This document shows, piece by piece, positions 7,033 through 13,884 of a DNA stretch of 13,884 nucleotides. The stretch's first letter is position 1. Each line of letters opens with the position of its first letter. A program made the translations under genes and the position numbers. The DNA is taken from NCBI GenBank assembly GCA_046289925.1, contig JBKBUN010000086.1, forward strand, positions 1 to 13,884. Reading direction: 5' to 3'. The stretch is from Acidovorax_G sp046289925 (GTDB lineage Bacteria; Pseudomonadota; Gammaproteobacteria; Burkholderiales; Burkholderiaceae_C). Under the pieces are notes generated by a model. The model had not been told where the DNA came from. It saw nothing but the letters and a program-made list of their open reading frames with translations, and made no database searches.

Positions 7033-8042
7033 CACTTGGCGGTGGACTTGGGCTGCGAGTCGTCGACCTTGACGGTGAACTTGCCCGACAGAATCTCGGC
7101 CTCGCGGGCGCGCACCTTGGCCACCAGGTCGGCCGGGACTTTCTTCTCGAACGTGCCCAGCGGCGAGAGTTCGGAGCCCTTGTATTTCATCATCGAGTAT
7201 GGGCCGTAGTCCTCGGCGGTGAACTTGCCTTCCTTCACGAGTTTGATCGCACGGTCGATGCTCGGCTCCATGTGCCACAGGGCCGAGGCCACCACCGTGT
7301 CGGGGTACTGCGGCTGGGTGTTGATGACGTTGCCAATGGCGAGTTTGCCCTTTTCCTTGGCCGCATCGCTCACGCCAAAACGCTCGGCGTACAGCACGTC
7401 GGCGCCCTTGTCGATCATGGCCAGCGTGGCTTCCTTGGCCTTGGGCGGGTCGAACCAACTGTTGATGAAGGTCACCGTGAACTCGACCTTGGGGTTCACC
7501 TCTCGGGCACCTGCCATGAAGGCATGCATCAGTCGGTTGACCTCAGGAATCGGAAAACCACCGACCATGCCGATCTTGTGGGTTTGGGTCATGCCGCCTG
7601 CGATCATGCCGCTGAGGTAGGCGGGCTCCTGGATGTAGTTGTCGAACACGCTGAAGTTGGGCGCCTGCGGCTTGCCCGACGAGCCCATCAGGAACTGCAC
7701 CTTGGGGAAGTCCTTGGCCACCTTGCGGGCGGCGGCCTCCACGCCGAACACCTCACCCACGATGAGCTGGTGGCCGGCCGCAATGTACTCGCGCATCACG
7801 CGCTCGTAGTCGGCATTGGCCACGTTCTCGCTGGCCTTGTATTCGATCTCGCCCCGCGCCTCGGCGGCCTTGAGCGCCTTGTGGATGCGGCTGACCCACT
7901 GCTGCTCGAACGGCACCGTGTAGATGGCCGCCACCTTGAGCTTGGCCTGCGCTGCCGCCAGCGATGGGGTCAGGCCAAGTGCGGCCGACAGGGCGATGGA
8001 AGTGGCCAGCAGGTGGCCAGTGAAAAGGCGGCGGGTGCTCAT
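7032..8042 (-). CDS. BMP-family ABC transporter substrate-binding protein, nucleobase/nucleoside type
   Basis: A 336-residue periplasmic binding protein of the BMP/PnrA family, which delivers purine nucleosides or bases to ABC importers. The start at 8042 has a good GGAGAG six bases upstream and gives a classic signal peptide (MSTRRLFTGH, then a hydrophobic core, then SLAAAQA at about 27-33). A longer frame from 8123 would bury this signal and is rejected. There is no lipobox cysteine, so it is predicted to be soluble and periplasmic, unlike the lipoprotein versions in many other bacteria. Family landmarks include VGEVFG (95-100), the hinge-side FSVFDNYIQEPAYLSGMIAG (130-149) and IGMVGGFPIPEVNR (157-170). 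At least one solved relative binds adenine, to my memory, so the ligand is not certain here. Gene order (binding protein, ATPase, two permeases, deaminase) argues for a base related to the deaminase substrate. Confidence 0.93.
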   Translation of the reverse strand: MSTRRLFTGHLLATSIALSAALGLTPSLAAAQAKLKVAAIYTVPFEQQWVSRIHKALKAAEARGEIEYKASENVANADYERVMREYIAAGHQLIVGEVFGVEAAARKVAKDFPKVQFLMGSSGKPQAPNFSVFDNYIQEPAYLSGMIAGGMTQTHKIGMVGGFPIPEVNRLMHAFMAGAREVNPKVEFTVTFINSWFDPPKAKEATLAMIDKGADVLYAERFGVSDAAKEKGKLAIGNVINTQPQYPDTVVASALWHMEPSIDRAIKLVKEGKFTAEDYGPYSMMKYKGSELSPLGTFEKKVPADLVAKVRAREAEILSGKFTVKVDDSQPKSTAK

Positions 8043-8048
8043 CGGGAT

Positions 8049-8054
8049 CTCTCC
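8049..8054 (-). promoter_or_regulatory. Ribosome binding site deciding the binding-protein start
   Basis: GGAGAG on the minus strand, six bases from the ATG at 8042. It is the best Shine-Dalgarno sequence in the transport cassette, fitting the high level usually needed for a binding protein. It places the start at the signal peptide rather than at 8123. Confidence 0.7.
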
Positions 8055-8147
8055 AGTCGGTGGGTACCAGAACGGTGCGTGATGGGGCAATGCCGCCTCG
8101 GCTGCAAGATTCGCGCCAGCCATGCGGCCAGCGCGCCCGGGCCGGGC

Positions 8148-8783
<636 letters not shown>

Positions 8784-8797
8784 GGCGGTTTACAGGA

Positions 8798-8824
8798 GCC
8801 GGGCCGCGCAGCCGCGAGCCCGGC
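8798..8824 (-). promoter_or_regulatory. GC-rich hairpin in the upp leader
   Basis: A seven-base perfect stem (GCCGGGC 8798-8804 with GCCCGGC 8818-8824) continues as a four-base CGCG/CGCG stem after one bulged A, closing a four-base loop. It ends about 15 bases before the upp ATG. No T-run follows in the direction of transcription, so it is not a canonical terminator. It could mark the end of the dehydratase transcript or influence access to the upp start. Confidence 0.4.
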
Positions 8825-8850
8825 GGGCGTTGAAAGATGGAAAAAACCAG

Positions 8851-9858
8851 TCAGTCTGCCAGAAAGCGGGCGTAGCGGTTCAGATCGACATTGCCGCCGC
8901 TGATGATCAGCCCCACGCGCTGGCCGCGGGTGGAGACGCCGCCGTGCAGCGCACCGGCCAGGGAGAGCGCGCCGGTGGGCTCCACCACGATTTTCTTGCG
9001 CTCGGCAAAAAAGCGCAGGCTTTGCATGAGCTGCTCGTCGGTGGCCGTGACCATGTCGTGCACATGGGCCCGGATGATGGGGAAGGTGAGCTCTCCCAGC
9101 GCCTGGGTCTGTGCGCCGTCGGCAATGGTGTGGGGCGTGGGGATGCGCACGATGTGCCCCGCACGCACCGACTGCTGGCCGTCGTTGCCCGCGGCGGGCT
9201 CTACGCCCACCACGCGGCAGTGCGGGGCCAGCGCCTGCGCGGCCAGCAGGCTGCCGGCCAGCAGACCACCGCCGCCCACGCACACGAACAGCAGGTCCAG
9301 GTCGGGCACTTCCTGCAGCAACTCGAGCGCCGCCGTGCCCTGGCCGGCGATCACATGCGGATGGTCGAACGGCGGGATCAGCGTCATGCCGCGTTCCTGC
9401 GCAATGCGGCGGCTGATGGCCTCGCGGTCTTCGGTGTAGCGGTTGAAGGTGACCACCTGCGCTCCGTAGGCCCGCGTGGCAGCCATCTTGGAGACGGGTG
9501 CGTCTTCGGGCATGACGATCACGGCGGGCATGTCGAGCAGCCGTGCCGACAGCGCCACCGCTTGCGCATGGTTGCCCGCAGAGAAGGCCAGCACACCGGC
9601 TTTGCGCTGCGCATCGCTCAGGCGGCTGAGTGCGTTGTAGGCCCCACGAAATTTGAACGAACCCGTGCGCTGCAGGTTTTCGCACTTGAAGTACACGCGA
9701 CCGCCCAGCATGTCATCGGCCGACACCGAGCGCAGCACCGGCGTGCGGTGCGCATTGCCCGCCAGGCGCTGCGCGGCGTCCTGCACATCGGCAAAGGTGG
9801 GGGGCATGCCCGCAGGGGCGGTGGCGGCAGACGCCGTGGGCGGCATGGGATGCGGCAT
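8851..9858 (-). CDS. PLP-dependent threonine/serine dehydratase-like enzyme
   Basis: A fold-type II PLP enzyme of about 335 residues, related to catabolic threonine dehydratase, serine racemase and threo-3-hydroxyaspartate dehydratase. The PLP lysine is Lys69 in TGSFKFRGA. The substrate loop is SAGNH (93-97), the phosphate-binding glycine loop is GGGG (195-198), and SGGN (320-323) holds the serine that contacts the PLP ring nitrogen. Glu220, Gly224 and Asp226 keep the spacing of the divalent metal site of serine racemases. There is no C-terminal ACT domain, so it is not the isoleucine-feedback IlvA type. The start is uncertain: 9858, 9846 and 9807 all encode ATG without a good ribosome binding site, and similarity begins near PTFADV (20-25). 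A frame back to 9933 would begin upstream of the candidate promoter. It lies 67 bp before upp, but no metabolic link is obvious. Confidence 0.88.
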   Translation of the reverse strand: MPHPMPPTASAATAPAGMPPTFADVQDAAQRLAGNAHRTPVLRSVSADDMLGGRVYFKCENLQRTGSFKFRGAYNALSRLSDAQRKAGVLAFSAGNHAQAVALSARLLDMPAVIVMPEDAPVSKMAATRAYGAQVVTFNRYTEDREAISRRIAQERGMTLIPPFDHPHVIAGQGTAALELLQEVPDLDLLFVCVGGGGLLAGSLLAAQALAPHCRVVGVEPAAGNDGQQSVRAGHIVRIPTPHTIADGAQTQALGELTFPIIRAHVHDMVTATDEQLMQSLRFFAERKKIVVEPTGALSLAGALHGGVSTRGQRVGLIISGGNVDLNRYARFLAD

Positions 9859-9903
9859 GGCGGTGTGAAGATGCGCGCAGGCGGAATGCCCGCGATGCGC
9901 CCC

Positions 9904-9933
9904 ATCATAGCCATGCTGCGTTGCGCTGGGCAA
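9904..9933 (-). promoter_or_regulatory. Candidate promoter upstream of the dehydratase gene
   Basis: On the minus strand, TTGCCC (9933-9928) and TATGAT (9909-9904) are separated by 18 bases. The -10 matches five of six consensus positions and the -35 is weak. Transcription would begin near 9897, about 40 bases before the ATG at 9858. It could drive the dehydratase and possibly upp and the transport genes behind it. Confidence 0.35.
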
Positions 9934-9945
9934 GCCGGGTGCGGC

Positions 9946-9972
9946 AAAAAAAGACCTCTTGTGCTCGTCTTT
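9946..9972 (-). terminator. Weak intrinsic-terminator-like site after the isomerase-like gene
   Basis: Read on the minus strand, AAAGAC (9972-9967) pairs with GTCTTT (9955-9950) around an 11-base loop, and the T-run extends to 9946 (seven T in all). The stem is short and AT-rich, so efficiency is doubtful. The position is sensible, between the isomerase-like gene and the candidate dehydratase promoter. Confidence 0.3.
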
Positions 9973-9984
9973 GCTGCCTGGGGT

Positions 9985-10004
9985 GCTATCACATCAGGAG
10001 CGAC
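9985..10004. repeat. Short copy of the interspersed repeat
   Basis: These 20 bases match 11038-11057 at 19 positions (GCTATCA, then A or C, then ATCAGGAGCGAC across both). The copy lies in the 226-bp gap between the dehydratase and isomerase-like genes and lacks the hairpin seen at 11007. It appears to be a truncated member of the family also present near 4119. Confidence 0.6.
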
Positions 10005-10084
10005 AGTCTGCTGGGCACGAAGCGGCTGCCCAGCGCTGGCGTGGCCGCGCCCGGCGGCCAGCGCGGTGCCGCGGCTGCCCGGGC

Positions 10085-10930
10085 TCAGCCCGCGTCGCTG
10101 AAGCGGTGCAGCGGTGCCAGGTCCGGGAAGGCCGCGGCACGCTTTTGCTTCATGGCCGCCACCGATTCGCGCACATGGGCATTGCTCCAGATCGCGCCCT
10201 GCAGCCAGCCCATCTGGCGCAGGCTGTCTTCCACGCTGTGGTCGCGTGCATAGTGCACGGCCTGCTTGGTGCCCCAGATGGCCACGGGCGGCTTGGCGGC
10301 GATCTCGCGCGCGCAGGCCAGGGCGGCTTGCACCGTGGCCTCGTGGGTGTCGAACACCTCGTTCACCAGGCCGCATTCGCGGGCGCGGCGCGCGTCCATG
10401 CGGCGGCCCGTGTAGGCCAGCTCCTTGACCAGGCCAATGGGAATGAGCTTGGGCAGGCGCTGCAGCGTACCCACGTCGGCCACCATGCCAATGTTGATTT
10501 CCTGGATACAAAAGAACGCGTCCTGCGACGCATAGCGCACGCAGCCGGTGGTGACCATGTCCACCGCACCGCCAATGCAGCCGCCGTGGATGGCGAAGAT
10601 CACGGGGATGCGCAGCTGCTCGATGCGCGTGAATGTGGCCTGCATGTCGGTGAGCAGGTCAAAGATGGCGGCTCGGCCCTCGGGGCTCTGGTCGTCCATG
10701 GTGATGGCGCCGCCAAAGGTTTCGAGCGCCATGCCCGCGCTGAAATGCTTGCCTGTGCTGCTGATCACCAGCGCCCGTGCTCCGCTGCTGCCCTGGTGCA
10801 GCTGCGCCAGCGCCTCGTCCAGCTCGCGCCAGAAGGTCGGGTGCATGGTATTTAGGGCCTCGGGCCGGTTGAGCACAAGGTGGGCCACATGGTCGGTGAC
10901 GGTGAGGGAGAAGCAGGTGAGCGTGTTCAT
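10085..10930 (-). CDS. Enoyl-CoA hydratase/isomerase family protein, dienoyl-CoA isomerase-like
   Basis: A 281-residue crotonase-fold enzyme. The best match I can recognise is delta(3,5)-delta(2,4)-dienoyl-CoA isomerase (ECH1), which repositions double bonds during beta-oxidation of unsaturated fatty acids. The acyl-CoA oxyanion-hole region is KHFSAGMAL (61-69) and HGGCIGG (115-121). Three acidic residues, Asp124, Glu144 and Asp152, keep the exact spacing of the ECH1 catalytic residues (rat Asp176, Glu196 and Asp204, from memory). The block ADVGTLQRLPK (151-161) is typical of that subfamily and differs from plain hydratases. The start at 10930 gives the standard N-terminus (VAHLVLNRPEALNTM); an extension to 11002 would run into the upstream repeat and is rejected. 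No strong ribosome binding site is visible. No neighbouring beta-oxidation genes are seen. Confidence 0.88.
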   Translation of the reverse strand: MNTLTCFSLTVTDHVAHLVLNRPEALNTMHPTFWRELDEALAQLHQGSSGARALVISSTGKHFSAGMALETFGGAITMDDQSPEGRAAIFDLLTDMQATFTRIEQLRIPVIFAIHGGCIGGAVDMVTTGCVRYASQDAFFCIQEINIGMVADVGTLQRLPKLIPIGLVKELAYTGRRMDARRARECGLVNEVFDTHEATVQAALACAREIAAKPPVAIWGTKQAVHYARDHSVEDSLRQMGWLQGAIWSNAHVRESVAAMKQKRAAAFPDLAPLHRFSDAG

Positions 10931-10996
10931 GGCTGCACACTGTACCGCGCGGCACGGGCGCTGCGGCGTCGCCCGCGTGACCTGTTCAGGCATGAA

Positions 10997-11057
10997 TATC
11001 AAATCGGCTGCTTGTGCTTATCAATCAAGCACAAGCAGCTATCAAATCAGGAGCGAC
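10997..11057. repeat. Hairpin copy of the interspersed repeat, bounded by 9-bp direct repeats
   Basis: A perfect 13-bp inverted repeat (GCTGCTTGTGCTT 11007-11019 with its complement 11027-11039) closes a seven-base loop. The direct repeat TATCAAATC flanks it at 10997-11005 and 11040-11048, and the shared GGAGCGAC tail follows to 11057. It lies between the isomerase-like gene and the Gly/Cys-rich protein gene. No T-run follows on the minus strand, so it is not a standard terminator for the upstream gene, though it could stabilise an mRNA end. Confidence 0.75.
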
Positions 11058-11091
11058 CTGCGGCATGCCAGGTGGGCGCCACCTCCACGGC

Positions 11092-11904
11092 TCAGTCGCC
11101 CCCGCCGCAGCCCCCGCCGCCGCAGCCTCCGCCATCGCCCCCGTCGCCTCCACCGTCGCTGCTGTCGGCCCCGCCAAAGTCGTCGGCACTGCCGCTGTAG
11201 CTGCTGTCCGAGAAGTGCGTGCCGCAGTAGGGTGAGCCGCCCGAGCCGTCGGCTTTGGCCGCTGCCGGGCCGCTCAGGCGGCAGTCGGGCAGGTAGTGAA
11301 AGCCGCCGGGAATCGCGAGCTTGGCATCCAGCGCAAACAGCAGTGGCAGGCGGCTCGGGGCTCTGGGGTCGATGGATTCTTCCTTGCAGGCCCAGAACCA
11401 GGCGCGCCGCAGCGCGTCGTTGTGCCGGGCGCGCATGCCCAGCGCCTCGGCCGGCGTGTGGTGCAAAAAGTGCCCCAGTGCGAGCTGGCACCAACGGCGG
11501 TAGGCCTGGGTGTGCAGGATGAACGCGTGCCACAGCGTATCGACCGCCTGCGAGGGCATGGCCACCAGCTGCCGACGGCTCTGCGCACAGGCCAGGAAGA
11601 ACTGGCGCAGCCCGCGCTCGATCAGCTCGGCGTCACGCGGCTGCAGGTGTGGGTAGGCTGCCAGCAGCTTGCGCTGCAGGTGGCGGGGCAGGGGGGCTTC
11701 GCGGATGAAACGCCTGCGCACCGATTGCACCCACGCATGGGCCAGGGCCGCCGCCACCACCGAGACGCACAGCGTGGGAATCCAGTACCACTGAGGCTGC
11801 CACCAGTGGGCAAACGCCCCGGCAACCGGCAGCAGCCAGAGCCCCAGGCACAGCGCTGGGAGATGGCGCCCCCAGTGCAGTGCGAGCCGATCCATTCGTG
11901 TCAT
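11092..11904 (-). CDS. Membrane protein with glycine-rich-domain-like core and Gly/Cys tail
   Basis: A 270-residue protein of unknown function. The start at 11904 is set by AAGGGAGAG (11908-11916). Two hydrophobic segments (about 15-33 and 41-58) suggest an N-terminal membrane hairpin. The core has VDTLWHAFILHTQAY (121-135), which resembles the Trp-His-x-x-x-x-His motif of glycine-rich domain-containing proteins (GRDP, formerly DUF1399). Additional His at 145, 148 and 149 and Cys at 139 and 173 could bind metal. The last 30 residues are almost pure Gly/Asp/Ser with two cysteines, ending CGGGGCGGGD. Gly-Cys tails of this kind recur on otherwise unrelated uncharacterised membrane proteins, and no role is established. 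The gene lies 137 bp downstream of the HerA-like ATPase gene on the same strand. Confidence 0.72.
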   Translation of the reverse strand: MTRMDRLALHWGRHLPALCLGLWLLPVAGAFAHWWQPQWYWIPTLCVSVVAAALAHAWVQSVRRRFIREAPLPRHLQRKLLAAYPHLQPRDAELIERGLRQFFLACAQSRRQLVAMPSQAVDTLWHAFILHTQAYRRWCQLALGHFLHHTPAEALGMRARHNDALRRAWFWACKEESIDPRAPSRLPLLFALDAKLAIPGGFHYLPDCRLSGPAAAKADGSGGSPYCGTHFSDSSYSGSADDFGGADSSDGGGDGGDGGGCGGGGCGGGD

Positions 11905-12024
11905 GCGCTCTCCCTTCTTCTGCCATGTGGTGGGGTGGCGTTCACACACGCCGTGGGCCTGTCTCCTGAGTGCAGGGCGGATCGGTGATAGTGCCGACAG
12001 CGCGCGGGTGCTTCACGCAACGTG

Positions 12025-12041
12025 GCGGGCGGCTGGCCCGC
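12025..12041 (-). terminator. Small GC hairpin directly after the HerA-like ATPase stop codon
   Basis: GCGGGC (12041-12036, read on the minus strand) pairs with GCCCGC (12030-12025) around a five-base loop, starting right after the TAA. No T-run follows, so it may only stabilise the 3' end or act weakly. Expression could continue into the Gly/Cys-rich protein gene. Confidence 0.25.
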
Positions 12042-13568
12042 TTAACGCCGCCGACTGCCGCTGCCGCCAAAGATACTGCCCATCACGCCGCGCAGAATCT
12101 CTTTGCCCAAGGTGGTGCCCATGGTGCGCACGGCCGACTTGGCCATGGTCTGCGCCAGGCCCTCGCGGCGGCCGCCCCGCGGGCCGGTGGAGCCGCAAAG
12201 CACGTCGCTCAGACCGCCCAGCAGGCCGTTATCGCTGGTCGCCGCACCAGCCGCTCCCGGCTTGCCAGCGCCTGTCTGCGCCTGTACCGCGGCGGTGCGA
12301 CCTTTGAGGATTTCGTAGGCCGATTCGCGGTCCACCGCTTTTTCGTACACCCCGGCCACGAGCGAGCCCTGCAGCAGCGCCTGCCGCTGTGCGGGGGTGA
12401 TGGGGCCGATCTGGCTGCCCGGCGGCAGCACGAACACGCGCTCGGTCACGCTGGGGCGGCCCTTGGCATCGAGAAAGCTCACCAGCGCCTCACCCACGGC
12501 CAGTTCGGTGATGGCCGTCTCGATGTCGAGCCCCGGCTTTTGCCGCATGGTGGTGGCCGTGGCCTTCACCGCCTTTTGGTCGCGCGGGGTGAAGGCGCGC
12601 AGCGCGTGCTGCACACGGTTGCCCAACTGGGCGAGCACGCTGTCTGGAATGTCGAGCGGGTTCTGCGTGACGAAGTACACCCCCACACCCTTGGAGCGCA
12701 CCAGCCGCACCACCAGCTCGATGCGTTCGATGAGCACCTTGGGCGCTTCGTTGAACAGCAGGTGGGCCTCTTCAAAGAAAAACACCAGCTTGGGTTTTTC
12801 GGGATCGCCGATTTCGGGCAAAGTCTCGAACAGCTCCGACAGCATCCACAGCAGAAAAGTGGCGTACAGGCGCGGCGCGTTCATGAGCTTGTCGGCCGCC
12901 AGGATGTTGACCACGCCATGGCCATTGGTGTCGGTCTGCATGAAGTCCTGGATGTCGAGCATGGGCTCGCCGAAGAACTTGTCGCCGCCCTGTTGCTCGA
13001 TTTGCAGCAAACCGCGCTGGATGGCGCCCACGCTGGCGGCGCTGATGTTGCCGTATTCGGTGGTGAATTCCTTGGCGTTGTCGCCCACATGCTGCAGCAT
13101 GGCGCGCAGGTCTTTGAGGTCGAGCAGCAGCAGGCCCTGGTCGTCGGCAATCTTGAACACCAGATTCAGCACGCCGAGCTGTGTGTCGTTGAGGTTGAGC
13201 ATGCGCCCTAGCAGCAGCGGGCCCATGTCGGACACCGTGGCGCGCACCGGGTGGCCCTGCTCGCCAAACACGTCCCACAGCGTGGTGGGGCAGGCCAGCG
13301 GCTCGGGCGGCTCCAGTCCGCGGTCTTTGAGCACGGCCGCCAGCTTGTCGCCGATGCGGCCCGCTTGGCTGATGCCCGTGAGGTCGCCCTTCACGTCGGC
13401 CATGAACACCGGCACGCCAATGCGCGAGAACTGCTCGGCCAGGGTTTGCAGCGTCACGGTCTTGCCGGTGCCGGTGGCGCCGGTGATCAACCCGTGTCGG
13501 TTCGCCAGGCCGGGCAGCAGGTGGCATTCGGTCTGGGCGTGCTTGGCAATCAGGAGCGGTTCGGCCAT
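12042..13568 (-). CDS. HerA-like ATPase of the YjgR/DUF853 family
   Basis: A 508-residue cytoplasmic P-loop ATPase of the HerA/FtsK-like class, matching E. coli YjgR (about 500 aa) in length and layout. The Walker A motif is GATGTGKT (30-37). MADVKGDLTG (56-65) is typical of the family. The Walker B motif is LVFFFEEAHLLF (261-272) with the catalytic glutamate pair, and the sensor region is YFVTQNPLDIPD (298-309). A C-terminal low-complexity linker (about 424-470, Gly/Ala/Thr) leads to a small basic end, GGSGSRRR. The cellular role of YjgR-type proteins is not established; the class includes DNA-translocating enzymes, but this family usually stands alone, as here, without NurA-type nuclease partners. 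No Shine-Dalgarno sequence is visible before the ATG. It is divergent from the yebC family gene across 71 bp. Confidence 0.93.
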   Translation of the reverse strand: MAEPLLIAKHAQTECHLLPGLANRHGLITGATGTGKTVTLQTLAEQFSRIGVPVFMADVKGDLTGISQAGRIGDKLAAVLKDRGLEPPEPLACPTTLWDVFGEQGHPVRATVSDMGPLLLGRMLNLNDTQLGVLNLVFKIADDQGLLLLDLKDLRAMLQHVGDNAKEFTTEYGNISAASVGAIQRGLLQIEQQGGDKFFGEPMLDIQDFMQTDTNGHGVVNILAADKLMNAPRLYATFLLWMLSELFETLPEIGDPEKPKLVFFFEEAHLLFNEAPKVLIERIELVVRLVRSKGVGVYFVTQNPLDIPDSVLAQLGNRVQHALRAFTPRDQKAVKATATTMRQKPGLDIETAITELAVGEALVSFLDAKGRPSVTERVFVLPPGSQIGPITPAQRQALLQGSLVAGVYEKAVDRESAYEILKGRTAAVQAQTGAGKPGAAGAATSDNGLLGGLSDVLCGSTGPRGGRREGLAQTMAKSAVRTMGTTLGKEILRGVMGSIFGGSGSRRR

Positions 13569-13639
13569 GGTCGGGGAGGGTGGTGAGTCAAAAGTAAAAT
13601 TCGCAGTCGGTAGGTTAAATCAATAGCGAAGGATTCCCT
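13569..13639. promoter_or_regulatory. Divergent intergenic region (HerA-like ATPase gene / yebC)
   Basis: These 71 bases must hold start signals for both directions. The right half (about 13585-13625) is clearly AT-richer than its surroundings. TTAAAT at 13615-13620 could be a rightward -10, but I cannot pair it with a convincing -35. Individual promoter elements are therefore not called. Confidence 0.4.
13629..13633 (+). promoter_or_regulatory. Ribosome binding site deciding the GTG start of yebC
   Basis: AAGGA lies six bases upstream of the GTG at 13640 and supports this non-ATG start, which matches the conserved AGHSKW beginning of the family exactly. Confidence 0.75.
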
Positions 13640-13884
13640 GTGGCAGGACACAGCAAATGGGCGAACATCCAGCACCGCAAGGGGCGCCAGGATGAAAAGC
13701 GCGGCAAGATCTGGACGCGCATCATTCGAGAAATCATGGTCGCGGCCCGCAGCGGCGGCGGCGACCCGGCCGCCAATCCGCGCCTGCGCCTGGCAATCGA
13801 CAAGGCCAAGGCGGCCAACATGCCGGCCGACAACATCAAACGCAACATCGACAAGGCCACAGGCAACCTCGAAGGCGTGAACTA
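13640..13884 (+). CDS. yebC: YebC/PmpR family protein (5' part, runs off the window)
   Basis: Only the first 81 codons and part of the next are present. The protein begins with GTG, followed by the family signature AGHSKWANIQHRKGRQDEKR, then WTRIIREIMVAARSGGGDP, LAIDKAKAANMP and NIDKATGN, all typical of the N-terminal domain of YebC/TACO1. The full family length is about 240 residues, so two thirds lie beyond the right edge. Members have been described as transcription regulators and, more recently, as translation factors that help ribosomes through proline stretches; which applies here cannot be judged. The GTG start is fixed by an AAGGA six bases upstream and by alignment to the family N-terminus, and could lower expression modestly compared with ATG. 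The gene is intact as far as visible. Confidence 0.95.
   Translation, partial: MAGHSKWANIQHRKGRQDEKRGKIWTRIIREIMVAARSGGGDPAANPRLRLAIDKAKAANMPADNIKRNIDKATGNLEGVN

Noticed and set aside
6907..7458. A 184-codon in-frame upstream extension of the ATPase
   Set aside because: It would read through the end of the binding-protein gene in another frame and the tandem repeats, and it has no domain similarity; the ATPase family begins close to MTAPPD.
8043..8147. A purine-type or other riboswitch ahead of the binding-protein gene
   Set aside because: The 105-bp leader shows no recognisable riboswitch core or three-way junction pattern; it is GC-rich with only scattered short complementarities.
10931..11002. 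An N-terminal extension of the isomerase-like protein
   Set aside because: The extension falls upstream towards the repeat hairpin, and the family N-terminus is complete from 10930.
13615..13866. An 83-codon minus-strand frame opposite the yebC start
   Set aside because: It is fully antisense to the conserved YebC N-terminus and starts outside any plausible gene arrangement.

Overview
The window looks like chromosomal DNA of a high-GC betaproteobacterium, most likely a Comamonadaceae member (Acidovorax-like). The evidence is the GC-rich codon use, which leaves many antisense frames open, and a short intergenic repeat of a type I know from Comamonadaceae genomes (copies near 4119, 9985 and 11007). 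I saw no rRNA, tRNA, IS element, phage gene or CRISPR array.

Layout. Positions 1-332 hold no gene I can support, but a promoter-like pair (198-226) precedes two small plus-strand genes (333-968 and 1065-1619) for Ala-rich proteins of unknown function. A 97-bp inverted repeat (1672-1768) separates them from a minus-strand block. Read in its own direction, that block runs: dienoyl-CoA isomerase-like protein (10930-10085), PLP-dependent threonine/serine dehydratase-like enzyme (9858-8851), uracil phosphoribosyltransferase upp (8783-8148), BMP-family binding protein (8042-7032), double ABC ATPase (6906-5296), two permeases (5289-4228 and 4089-3166) and a cytosine-deaminase-like amidohydrolase (3142-1859). 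Further right, also on the minus strand, are a small membrane protein with a Gly/Cys-rich tail (11904-11092) and a HerA-like ATPase of the YjgR/DUF853 family (13568-12042). A divergent yebC family gene starts at a GTG at 13640 and runs off the end.

How the genes fit together. From upp to the deaminase the genes form a self-contained pyrimidine/nucleobase salvage cassette: periplasmic capture, ABC import, deamination of a cytosine-like base, and conversion of uracil to UMP. The most interesting detail is in the deaminase. Every catalytic and metal-binding residue of E. coli CodA is present at a constant offset, but the residue matching CodA Asp314 is Cys310. That position is the one linked to discrimination against 5-methylcytosine and 5-fluorocytosine, so this may be a 5-methylcytosine-type deaminase with its own importer. 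The spacers inside the cassette also hold structure: a repeat carrying a 43-codon ORF that ends in an ATGA overlap with the second permease, and two adjacent minisatellites between the binding protein and the ATPase.

Limits: all function calls come from reading motifs by eye. No homology search or structure prediction was run.
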